Below are positions 32,865 through 43,830 of a stretch of 64,000 nt of DNA, piece by piece. The stretch lies in assembly GCA_013339895.1 (NCBI GenBank), contig JABACO010000005.1, positions 6,418,205 to 6,482,204 on the forward strand, given 5' to 3'. Below the pieces are notes generated by a model. It saw only the letters and a program-made list of their open reading frames with translations. It was not told the origin of the DNA and did not search any database. This stretch comes from Ephydatia muelleri. Lineage: Eukaryota > Porifera > Demospongiae > Spongillida > Spongillidae. The position numbers and the translations under genes were made by a program. Position 1 is the stretch's first letter, and every line of letters starts with the position of its first letter.

Positions 32865-34031
32865 TTAAACAATCACCTTAACCGACCGGTTTTTAAATTT
32901 TTAATAACCTCTAACAACCGGTTTTTTCTACACTAACAGGTTTCAAACCTTAAGCTATGCATGTCAGTTGAAAACACAGAGACACAAAGGTCTACAGTAG
33001 CATGTGTTTGTCATATAGAGTTTAATAAATTGTATGTCTTTACCATGCACTTGTACATATCAATAGTAATGGAAGCCTAACCAATCAACACTAACCACTG
33101 AGACCAGACATCACCATTAAAAACTCACCTACAATCACGTACTACACTTACAATCATCCAACATCACTCCATTCATATAAATGCATATGAAATTTCCCAT
33201 TAGTACAATTGCGTAATGCTCTCCAATTCCTACACATACTCAAACAGAGCGCGCATACTTACTTGAAGCGGGTGAGAAGTCTGTCATTCTATTTCACTCA
33301 CTAGCGAGAAGTCTGTCATTCTATTTCACACACTATAGCGCAATACTCAGATATGTTCACTTCGTACCACTGTACAATAAACAATACAATAGTACATAAA
33401 TTTATTGCTAATACATATAAACACAACTCGTGGCATATACTAATGAACTTCGTTACTTACTTGAAGACGATGATAAAAGCATTGAGCTAGTACAACCTTT
33501 GTATCCCTAATTGATGCGCATTAAATGTTTAGTATTATCTTTCTATCTCAATACCTTAAATTGCTTCTGTATGTATAAATAGTAAAAACAACAGTGACGT
33601 ATGTTATATATATAACTCTAATTATGAAATACTCTGTTGGAATCATATCCGGATATTAGGATAAAACGGTATTCGAATAATGGGCGAATTGTCGATGCTG
33701 ACGACGAATACCTATAGACCTCCGAATGGAGAAACATAAACCGGTTATTTCGAATAGATAAAATTCACTAATCGATTTTTCCGAGTAATGCAAACTTGCT
33801 ATTCGAACGGATAGGTTTTTGCGAATATCCGAATAACCCGAATAACCTGATAACCGATTACACACATTAGGTTTACCTTATCTGCATTGAGCTTCTTGCA
33901 CTACGCCGCAAATAAAGCGACTTGGATCTTATTCTATAGCCACATTGATGCGAGCATTGAAGCATGTACTGGTGACAGGATCAAACGAACATTACAACCT
34001 GTGGGAATAAACACTAAAACCTAATAACAGT

Positions 34032-35020
34032 GTATTGCATCCTGCACAGTACTGGTCATTGCATCCTGCACAGTACTGGTCATTGCATCCTGCACAGTAC
34101 TGGTCATTGCATCCTGCACAGTACTGGTCATTGCATCCTGCACAGTACGGGTCATTGCATCCTGCACAGTACTGGTCATTGCATCCTGCACAGTACTGGT
34201 CATTGCATCCTGCACAGTACTGGTCATTGCATCCTGCACAGTACTGGTCATTGCATCCTGCACAGTACGGGTCATTGCATCCTGCACAGTACTGGTCATT
34301 GCATCCTGCACAGTACGGGTCATTGCATCCTGCACAGTACTGGTCATTGCATCCTGCACAGTACTGGTCATTGCATCCTGCACAGTACTGGTCATTGCAT
34401 CCTGCACAGTACTGGTCATTGCATCCTGCACAGTACTGGTCATTGCATCCTTGCACAGTACTGGTCATTGCATCCTGCACAGTACTGGTCATTGCATCCT
34501 GCACAGTACTGGTCATTGCATCCTGCACAGTACTGGTCATTGCATCCTGCACAGTACTGGTCATTGCATCCTTGCACAGTACTGGTCATTGCATCCTGCA
34601 CAGTACTGGTCATTGCATCCTGCACAGTACTGGTCATTGCATCCTGCACAGTACTGGTCATTGCATCCTCCACAGTACTGGTCATTGCATCCTTGCACAG
34701 TACTGGTCATTGCATCCTGCACAGTACTGGTCATTGCATCCTGCACAGTACTGGTCATTGCATCCTCCACAGTACTGGTCATTGCATCCTCCACAGTACT
34801 GGTCATTGCATCCTGCACAGTACTGGTCATTGCATCCTTGCACAGTACTGGTCATTGCATCCTCCACAGTACTGGTCATTGCATCCTCCACAGTACTGGT
34901 CATTGCATCCTCCACAGTACTGGTCATTGCATCCTGCACAGTACTGGTCATTGCATCCTGCACAGTACTGGTCATTGCATCCTGCACAGTACTGGTCATT
35001 GCATCCTGCACAGTACTGCA
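34032..35020. repeat. 24-bp minisatellite, about 41 copies
   Basis: Unit CATTGCATCCTGCACAGTAC then TGGT, nearly identical throughout. Variants are TACGGGT for TACTGGT, CCTCCAC for CCTGCAC, and a 25-base form CCTTGCAC at about 34449, 34570, 34691 and 34836. Those spacings (121, 121, 145) show a higher-order unit of five or six monomers. Because 24 is a multiple of three, long frames run on both strands (HPAQYWSL, MTSTVQDA, CNDQYCAG); the 25-base units break them. I treat it as non-coding. Confidence 0.95.
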
Positions 35021-35357
35021 TGGTCATTGCAAAAACGAGTTATAACAATCCGCTATTGTGGGCTTCATTGATGTGATTTATGCAAGAAAGTGGGACTAAA
35101 TAAGATGACACTACGTATATACTGCAGCTGTGCAAATGCAATGCACAATGCATTAACTGATCGGTCGAGAGTTCCTTGGATGGAGTGGTAGGGTCCGGGT
35201 ACACCATGAAGTAATACATGGGAGTCTAATCTGCGTGTTTCTAGCCACATTTAAAGACAATCACATATAGCGCAAAATGTGATATATAGGCATGCAGGTC
35301 ATTTGATAGACAGATGGGTATCATTATAGAACATATACATTAATCAATAATTGAAGT

Positions 35358-35384
35358 GGGGGGGGGGGGGGGGGGGGGGGGGGG
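35358..35384. repeat. Homopolymer run, 27 G
   Basis: Uninterrupted guanine run in AT-rich flanking DNA. Confidence 0.9.
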
Positions 35385-35591
35385 TGGAACTGCATAAGTC
35401 CCGTACTGGAACTGTAAGCCATTTACAATAGTGCTTCATCCATTGTATGACTGTGAGTAGCGAATAACAATCAACTTTTTAAAGTCGGGGCGCGTTGCTA
35501 GGTCATATACTATTTCAATATTTCGGACAGTGCGGTATAATAGATATATGTTGAATAATTAACAAACCAGTTCAGTCAGACGAGCTCACAG

Positions 35592-36253
35592 ATGGTGTGG
35601 ACACGCGTACCATCCACTGCTTTGACGGCACGAACAATACTTGTAGGAAGGGAGTCCGTGGACTCCGCCTACAGAGCGATCAACAAGATAATGTCCAATA
35701 CAGGACTCTCGAAGCACGTGAGTTATAAACGTTATTGCAGTTGCTTTTTTAAAAACACGTTGTGTGGGACTACGATTCACGTTTGTTTGTTTGCACTTAC
35801 GTGCGTATGCAGCCATCCTGACCTCTAGAAGCGTAGGAACGTAAACAGGATTGGGGGGGGGCCCAAAGGGTGTGTCTATATAAATTCAACATACTATATG
35901 CCCAAGATTGGGGGGGGGCCAAGGCCCCCTCTGCCCCCCCCCCCCCCCCCCCCCCCCCCCGGTTCCTACGCCTATGACCTCGCATATGTAGCATCAATCA
36001 TTCGTTCATCTTATACATCTTTCTATCACCACACTGTCCAACCTCATCACTTCATTACGTCATGGAGACGTGTGATGTAGTCAACTTACGATGCCCTTGT
36101 CTTATATAGTTGTCACGGTTACGTTATTATGAGAAACCTACAAAGGAACGAGAGAGACGAGAGTATGAGAAGTGTCTTCGGATATACAACAGGGAGATGA
36201 AAAAGAAGGTTGAATTTGTGATGAAGCAACATGCGCCACTTCCACCTATTTAA
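35592..36253 (+). CDS. MRPS21: Mitochondrial ribosomal protein bS21m, two exons
   Basis: Exon 1 is 35592-35717 (42 codons, donor GTGAGT) and exon 2 is 36110-36253, after a TATATAG acceptor, ending at TAA. The product is 89 residues; human MRPS21 is 87. Conserved parts: TARTILV..ESVDSAYRAINKIM in exon 1 and RYYEKPTKERERREYEKCLR then IYNREMKKKVEFVMK in exon 2, matching the bS21 family pattern (YYEKP, then R..YE.C.RIYN.EM). It is a small-subunit protein of the mitochondrial ribosome. The basic N-terminus MVWTRVPSTALTAR could act as a targeting signal. The frame is intact and in phase. The intron contains a 149-bp MITE. Confidence 0.92.
35826..35974. mobile_element. MITE in the MRPS21 intron
   Basis: Ends TAGAAGCGTAGGAAC and GTTCCTACGCCTA are inverted repeats. 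TGACCTC flanks both sides (35819-35825 and 35975-35981), a 7-8 bp duplication fitting hAT. The interior has two ATTGGGGGGGGG stretches and a 27-base C run (35934-35960). Confidence 0.8.
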
Positions 36254-38170
36254 GACAGGCTTGGCATGTCTAGAACTATTTTGCATGCAGTTGTCGTCCT
36301 GAACTGGTTGTCAATGTTAACCTGTTTGAAATCATGTATGCATTGACAACACATGCATCAAAAGCCTATGCATATTTGTCAGACTACCTCAGTTGTACTT
36401 GAGGAGCTCTTCAATTTAGTATAAATGGGTGGGGCATGAGGGAGGGATATAAATACCAGAGTCAAGAACAATATTTTTTTTATGTCCAGTTAATCGCATG
36501 TCTCCCCACTCATCCACTCACCCTCACTCTCATCACCTACCCACTCAGTTTCATCCAACTGTTTGTTATCAATCATGGCTGTCAAATGTGCTGCACTGGG
36601 GACAATGCTTTCAGTGCATTACAATTAGTATATAAACAACTTGAGTATTGGATACTCGATTCAAAGTGAAACTGGTAACCTATGTGTGTTATAATGATAT
36701 GAGGACTGCATGTATGATTCTGGTATGAAAGGGAGACACTTATCAGCCTGGGTTGCATGTACCCCAGACAAGAGACAGGTGTCATATAATAAAAGGAAGT
36801 TTAGACAATTCATTATGCTGCTACTGTCATGCTGTCTGCTCTTGCTTACATGTATTGGCATCAATTCGACCACTGCCGCTTATACAGAGTGTCCACGAAT
36901 CAACAGGACAGGTTTAAATGGTTATGCTTTATATTGTAATCAGTTAGTTAGTTGATTTTTTGTTTATAGATGGCTCTGATTGGTCACATTTGGACGGTGG
37001 TTGCACTTACAACTGATTAACAGACCATAGACTTAAAAGAAAAATCCCTTGTCTTTCAGATTAATGCCCAAATATCTTAATGCTGAAATAGTGGATCAGG
37101 ATTGGAGGGGGTGGGGGTGTGTCCTTCCCACCACAGCTAGTAAGTGGGTAGGGCGGGAGGGGTGGGGCACAGGCACATTGTAGCCCCCCTCTTCTCCTGG
37201 ATCCAATACTGATATCTGATGAAGCTAGCGTGTACTTGAAAAGGCTTGCAAAAGCACGTGAAATGCCTGTTGACCTTATTTTAAAGCTGATGAGGTACAT
37301 ATAACGTTCCTAAGATGAACAATCTAGTCTCGTTCCCAGACCCAATATTCTTATAGGTGGAATAATTACATCATTACAGTACTTTCACATAGTGATGATG
37401 TAACATACTGTTATGAAACTGGGTCTGGGTACGCGACCGATCGTATCTAAACGTATTTGTGCTTTTCACAGAGCATGCAGTTAAAATGCAATGCTTGCAT
37501 CTTATCAACATTTATCGTATGAATATGGATTGCTGTTACCTAGGGATAAATATGAAATCAATTACCTCTCGTAATGCCATTTTGGAGCAAGTATTTTGGT
37601 GGTCGTAGTGCCCTCTAGCTTCGAGATTCTGAATAGTGCAGTAGACCCTTTCATGTGTCATATGACCACTTGTCACACATAATAAATAAATACACGATCC
37701 GCCATGTTGGTGCACAGAACTGTATGATAAGAGTTCTGACTGAGCGAAAACTACACGGCCTATATGGGGGCACGCATCATTAATTTATATTCGCCTTGTG
37801 CAGGTTAAACCATCTCCGACATGTCTTTGACCCGCGTCCTGGTCAGCCGGCTCCAGATAAAGTTCTTTTTCCTCCTACCCACTAACCCACGTCCCTACGC
37901 ATCTCATACTAGACCATTTCTTAGCTACTGTATACGACACTCTATACCCAGAGATGTAACAGAGACCCCGGCCCCAAAATTTGAGCACCTATAGATCGGC
38001 AACGTAAGGTAATGATTTCATATCTATTCTTAGTAGCAGCTATAATACTAGACGATAAACGTTCACTCCGCAATTCATACATAATGCTTACGTCGCATGG
38101 CCTCGCCTACTTCTGGCTTGGGCGCACAACACGTGACTTTCGTTAACATAAATCGCACTTTTTTTATTGC
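36254..38170. other. Intergenic, no confident gene
   Basis: Holds a small inverted pair (AGTGGATCAGGATTGGAGGG near 37090 and CTCCTGGATCCAATACTG near 37195) that may be a MITE. Just after it, 37205-37291 reads ISDEASVYLKRLAKAREMPV then DLILKLMR up to a GTACAT donor; this looks like an exon, but I cannot name it or join it to others. Confidence 0.35.
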
Positions 38171-38177
38171 AGAAGAA

Positions 38178-41100
38178 ATGGAGTTGGAAGTGCCCTTGCG
38201 GCTAATCTTTTTCCTTGCCGCCGTTTCGCGTGACCACACAGGACTCGTGCGTGTCTCTGCAGGCTTCTGCGAAATGCTCTGTGGCCTCGTACCCAGCCTG
38301 CCGGTCCCTCCAAGACATCCTTCTCAACCTTTCGTCCGGCCAGTGGCCCGGGATGTGTGTCACGTTGAACCTTCTAGATGGAGTACACTCACTCACAGCG
38401 CCTGTATTGGTAAATGCTACCGCTTATTCTTTGACTATTATTGGAAGTAATTCGTCGCTCGTGTCTTGTGCCTTCAATTCCTCTAACGCTACAAACCTAC
38501 ATTCCATCCATCTCTACGGACTGAATACTGTTGTCATCTCGTCTGTAAGTGCCTATGGATGCGACAGACCTTTTCGACTGCAAAACGTTGGGATACCTGC
38601 GCATCGTCACTCTGGCGCTCAAGTGAGTGTGTGGAGAGAACTGTGTACTGTGCTTTGATTATAGGCCACGCCCCCACCCCATAGGTCCTTTGTAGGGGGA
38701 GGGGCTCTGGACGTGTACAATTGCCTCACCACGGAGATAGTCGATTGCTCGTTTGAAGACAACTACGCCACCTCCGTTATACAAGACTCCCAGTATCGGG
38801 GCAAACGCGGGAGGCGTGGCCATCGGTATCCATGGAGTGGTGCGCGGTACCAATCAAACCAAGCCGAGCGTGCTGGTGGCAGGAAGTTCCTTTGCGAGGA
38901 ATATTGCCCAACCTGATAACCAGGTCACGTCTAGTACCCTGATCCAGAGGAGGGTGTTTGTTGGAAGGGGAGGAGGTTTGGCTGTGTACGTGGAGGAGGA
39001 TGCCCCTGTCATTATCACCATTAATGGATGCACTTTAGAAACAATTCAGCCACTACTCGTGGGGGCGGAGTGTTCCTCTTTTTGGATGGTACACGCTCAG
39101 GTCACATGTTCCTCTTGGCCAATTCAGTTTTGGAAGGAACAGTGTGACTGCAAGTAATGGAGGAGGTGGGGGTGTGGTTGTCACCCTTTTCATTCCATTG
39201 GACAAAAGATTTCCAAATAATGTGCTCATCTCAAACTGCACTCTCTTACGTAACCAAGGTAAGCTAGTTGGGGGTGTTATGCTATCTACTGTACCAACTT
39301 CATTGAAGCTAACAATCCAATAATTATGCACTCTGAAACTGTCCCTCTGAATAGCTCATTATGGGGGGTGGAGCCTACGTTCTTCCCGCCCTCAGCCCGG
39401 GTGATGGGTACTATGTCTCCTTTGAGAACTCGCTGTTTGATGGAAACTACGCATCAGAGTATGCAGCGGCCATTGGATTTGGCGTCTCTGGCATTCTTCC
39501 AGTCCTTCACTGCTCTCCATCCATACAGGATCACCAGCTGGTAAGTAATTTCATTTCAATCAGATTACATATTGCATGTAATTAATCATTGGGAAGTTAG
39601 CATGGTGATTTGAAGAGCTGTGCAATGCAGATAATCACAGTAGCGTAGGGTATGTAAAAGGATGTAAAAGGATTGTTGGGGAGTGCAGAGGATGTGTCCA
39701 ATATAACTTCTATACATAATGTCCAAGATTGGGGAGAAGGGGGGGGAAGCCAAAGCCAAGGCCCCCCCTCCCCTCCTTTCTTTTCCAATGAGATGTCACT
39801 TCTTTCTGAATGCCATATAGATGTACACCAGGAAAGAAAAAAGAAGCACCACAAACACCAAAATCAATGCAGCCAATGATACTTATTCTTAAGCTGTGAA
39901 TCTTTTTCGCTTATCAGTTTAAATGTTTAATAAGCAACTAGTGGCGATCTATTATGGATTATATAAATTGCAACCAATGGAACCTATTATGGATTATGCC
40001 TGTTCTACACTTATGGCAACAATTCCGACCATATCCTTATTACTGCCCATGTGCAGTGTATTCAGAACAACATGGCAACTACAGGAGGCATAATTGGTGT
40101 GCCTTACATCCCTGTGGTGATGGATGGACACAACGTGTTCACCAACAACACTGGAGCCACGCTGAGGGTAGGCAATTATTCGATAATATACAGTTTATTA
40201 GGTTGCATATTCAGGTCATTGGAGCTACACTCACGTTGAATGGAACATTGGAATTCATTGGAAATAATGCTGACAACCTCTGATGGAGGTGCCATCTATA
40301 TTACCTCCCAGGGACAGCGATATTCTCAGGAAGGAACTGCTATTAGTTTCCATGGCAACCACGGAAGGTAAGTATGATGCTCACTATAAGGTGTGTGTCA
40401 TCTTTCTCCTCACAGGTTAGGAGCAGCTTTTGTCACTGAGTACAGCCCTGAGGTGCCTGGCTTCACCAAGCTACTGTACAACCCTCTCTGCTTCATTCGA
40501 TATGAGGACAACCAACTGTCTCCTTTCCTGTGGGAAGGGGGTATGTCCTTGCCATTTGAGGGGGGTGTGGTCATACGAGTGTTCTCTTTCATCCCCAGCT
40601 CAATGTGTCTTTCTCTGGTAACTCTGCCTTGATTGACCTGTGGCTTACATCAGTCAGCTGGATTTCTGTTCATGGAGAGGTTTAACTGAGCCATTCTTTG
40701 ACAAGCCAAAATATCATCAAATGGCCCTTCGTGACTGCAGATGGATCAAATCGTAACCTTGGACACCCATCTGAGAGCATTGGTGATCGAACGTTCTATG
40801 TCCAGACACCTGCTGCTTCACTCCATATAGAGAGCACCTCCTTCTCTGTCTTTGCCGGGGAGACAGTTCCTCTCAAGCTGGAAAGCCTTGATGAGATGGC
40901 CACCCAACCTATGCTATCTTCAGGCTAGCCAACTCAGTGTCACTTGCCAACAGGAGAAGTTAGTGATGGTTGGGGCTGAAGGGGTTAAAGTTGGGTATGG
41001 ATGTATTAATCATGTTATGTAATACACATAATGGGCCAAATTGGAAATACTATGTGTCATTTTGAACAGAGTGGTCCAATCTTCAACCCTACTCTGCTGT

Positions 41101-43048
41101 CAGAGCTGCCATCATTGATAGCAAATAGCTTTCCTTTTCTCTGGCTTCCAAGGAAGACAATATTTCAAGCATCAATGTTTTCTCTGTCACTGTTTGGACC
41201 ACAGACCATGTGCTCAGTGTAAGTGGTACATATATCCATCTCCTCAGTGCATAGTGGCAATACTATAAGCATCTGATGGAGGATGTGGGAACCTGCCATT
41301 TTTTAAACTCCTATTTTCCTCACTCATGATAGCACTTCCCTTGTCCCCCTTGTGTGTCCTTGTATCCCTCCTCCTCCTTCCCCTCTCACACCACACCCCC
41401 ATGCTATCTGATCTCTGCAGTACTCATAGCAACCAAAATCAAAGATTCTTTTGGATGTCTTTAAAATAAAGTAATTAACTTCCAAGTCCCAACAATTAAT
41501 TTGCAAAGGCCTAACATATTTTTACGATGAACATATAAAATAAATATGATATGCACACCTTATTTAGAGTAGTGCATTTGTATGTGTGCCTTAAACCTAA
41601 AAGCTGACCCCAATGGGGGCCAACATCAGTACGGTAAGAGAGAAGCTATAGTGGCCATGGATCCTTTAAGCCACTCAGTATCAATGTCTATTCGGCAACA
41701 ATGTCTTCACCACAAATGATACAACTCAGCACATTAACTTTAGAGTGTACAACATACGATGGAATTGATTCAAACTTCATCATTTGCTGCTGCTTAGTTG
41801 TGCTCTTCGACTAAAATTAAATGTATCATGGGATCCATGTAACATAGAAAATTGAAAAAATAACGAATTCATTATATATTTAACGCAGACATACCCTTAT
41901 TTAAAAGCATTCCAATTCATGCACATTACAGGATCCTACACTTTGATGAACAAGATTGAAGTGCATTTTAACATGTTTGTGACATCATCAATTCTAATGA
42001 ATACAAAATGAATTCTCACTTAATGATTATTCAATTGTTGAGTTTATTCTATATCTGCATTAGCATTAAGGCCTATCAAAGATCTATTTGGAGAAATAAA
42101 TATTTTCACACTATTCTATTTCAATTAGGTTTTGCTTACGTCTAATGTACAGTATATCTATTACATGTAACATCATCATTTCCGCACATAGGTGGATTTT
42201 AAATCAATTTGCATTTAATAAATTACGTTCAAAGCAATATTCCACTGTTAACCTCATGTTAACTGTTCTAGATTGAAGGAATTGCAGACAATACAATCTC
42301 CATAGCAACACAACCCTGCCCGCCAGGCTATGAGCTGGAAGATGACTCTTACAACTCCACTGCCATCGGTCTAACGTGTGTGTGTGACACGTTGCATGAT
42401 GGCACCATTGTCAACTGCGAGCCCAGTTTGGATTCTGTGCTCCTCCAGGTACGTGAAGGTCACATGACTCTCATGTGACTAAGTGAGTCGTTTACATCTA
42501 GCAAAGTGATCCATGTGTGGAATGAATTCATTGTGCCCTCTTCCCCAGCCCTCTTTGTGGGCAGTGTCTCCAGTAGGCGTGGCTTCTGTACCAGCACTGA
42601 AGACCTACCACTGTCCCAATGGCTATTGCATTCAGATCTACAACACCAGTGCTGGTCCAAACACTCATGGAAGTGTCTACAACATACAATAGTCCCGAGG
42701 CCCAGTGTAACTGCAATAGGAGTGGTATGTGTACTTATTACACACAATATATATCAATCCTTACAATTTATTACATTTATTATGGTAATGTGAGAGAGTT
42801 TGGATATGACTGTGTATGTGTACATATGTGTGTAGTGCGCAGGTGTCATGTCTGTGAGTATGGGTGTGCATATTTATAACACTTCATGTGTGTATGTGAT
42901 GGGGAATTAAAGCATTCCCACCAAACCGCACCCCCTTGTAGGAGTACTATGTGGTAGCTGTCCGCAAGGATGTGGTGTTAGTGTCTTGAATAACAGGTGT
43001 GTGACATGTGGAAATGAGAATGGCCTGCTCATCCTGGCTCTATGTAAG
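38178..43048 (+). pseudogene. Beta-helix surface protein, sponge-type, frameshifted and cut by a gap
   Basis: A long multi-exon gene. It starts with a signal peptide (MELEVPLRLIFFLAAVS, ATG 38178). A Cys-containing N-terminal block then has SLQDILLNLS and GQWPGMCVTLNLLDGVHSL. Repeats of parallel beta-helix type follow (GGGALDVYN, DCSFEDNYA, GRGGGLAVYV, RGGGVFLFLDG, SLFDGNYASEYAAAIGFG, FTNNTGATLR). The C-terminal part has TPAASLHIESTSFSVFAGE, then CPPGYELEDDSYNST, CNCNRSG, GVLCGSCPQGCGVSVLNNRC and GLLILAL, where membrane helices normally begin in related proteins. Plausible GT/AG exons lie throughout. At least five one-base shifts are needed (near 38210, 38590, 38810, 39030, 40270), so either the gene has decayed or the assembly has indels. 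The last exon meets the N gap. A cell-surface role is inferred. Confidence 0.65.
39640..39775. mobile_element. Relative of the MRPS21-intron MITE
   Basis: In an intron of the beta-helix gene, CAGTAGCGTAGG starts a stretch that later reads CTATACATAATGTCCAAGATTG and CCAAGGCCCCCCC, matching the interior of the element at 35826-35974. The right end is not clear. Confidence 0.5.
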
Positions 43049-43148
43049 NNNNNNNNNNNNNNNNNNNNNNNNNNNNNNNNNNNNNNNNNNNNNNNNNNNN
43101 NNNNNNNNNNNNNNNNNNNNNNNNNNNNNNNNNNNNNNNNNNNNNNNN
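43049..43148. other. Assembly gap of 100 N
   Basis: Exactly 100 N, a conventional scaffold gap of unknown true size. The left side ends in a donor-like GTAAG after an exon; the right side starts inside a hAT transposase remnant, so a misjoin is possible. Confidence 0.98.
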
Positions 43149-43830
43149 CGGATTGACGTGAAAGTGTTATAATAACGCTTTGGAGGCTCCGATGAATTTC
43201 GTGCAAACTGATCGGTTATGGAATCGCAAGATAGGGTAGAAAGAATTTTACGTTCAACAGACATCTTCAAACCTTTCCTGTCCTGAGCCATTGTGGACCG
43301 AAGTCGCGTCTTAATACGTTTTAGAGCAGAAAAAAAGCGTTCGGTAAATGAATATATCTTTCAAACCTCGGGAAATGCATCGTAGAGATGGTCGGTAGGC
43401 ACAGCAGGTTTAGAGCATCCAAAAATGACCGATTGACAAGAACCTGATCAGGATTGGCCCGAGAAGATGTACGTTGAACTTCCTCCGCTATACCATCATC
43501 ACTAGCTGTATCATCACTTAGCGAATCAGTGATGTCTACAACGTCCATTTTAAGGAAGGTACTAGAGGGGGTATGAAATCGATGGTCCACGGCAACAAAA
43601 CTCAACAGGTCTTGAAGCCATTGGCTCGTATTCAAGTGAACTTTGCGGTCACAAATTTCTGCCACAGTGCAGTGAAGATCTTGAGCGGTTTTACCACTCT
43701 TAACGGGATCCTGGGCGCAACGATGGCTAATGTTTCAAATAGCGACCTGTTCTTATCAAATCGCCTTCTCATTGATGCTAGAATAGTGTCAAGAGCAACG
43801 AAAAATGTCTTACGCTGCCATGACTCTTAA

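Larger units (their letters stand above)
30671..32952. mobile_element. Middle element of the nest (CCGGTT-rich ends)
   Basis: The left end TAAGGCTTGAAACCGGTTGTG and the right end CACTAACAGGTTTCAAACCTTA are imperfect inverted repeats; both are followed inward by CCGGTTAACCGG and AACCGACCGG subterminal repeats. The flanks show only a weak duplication (AGCTGTGG and AGCTATGC, offset by two bases), so the class is uncertain, perhaps hAT. It contains a short plus-strand exon, a minus-strand chromodomain frame and the TTAA element at 31562-32864. Confidence 0.65.
30401..33869. mobile_element. Outer hAT-like element of a three-level nest
   Basis: The left end TAGGGTGTGTAA at 30401 and the right end TTACACACATTA at 33869 are inverted repeats. 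Flanks AGTTTACC (30393-30400) and GGTTTACC (33870-33877) agree at seven of eight bases. Both subterminal zones repeat AATCGATTTTT.CGAAT and CGAATA.CCGAATAACC motifs, as expected for transposase binding. It has no transposase gene and is interrupted by the element at 30671-32952. Confidence 0.75.

Noticed and set aside
34032-35020. CRISPR array
   Set aside because: Repeats are directly adjacent without unique spacers and the context is eukaryotic.
34030-35076. Frames of up to 348 residues made of HPAQYWSL or MTSTVQDA repeats
   Set aside because: They arise because the minisatellite unit is 24 bases. Start codons come from the repeat itself and 25-base units break the frames. No flanking gene structure.
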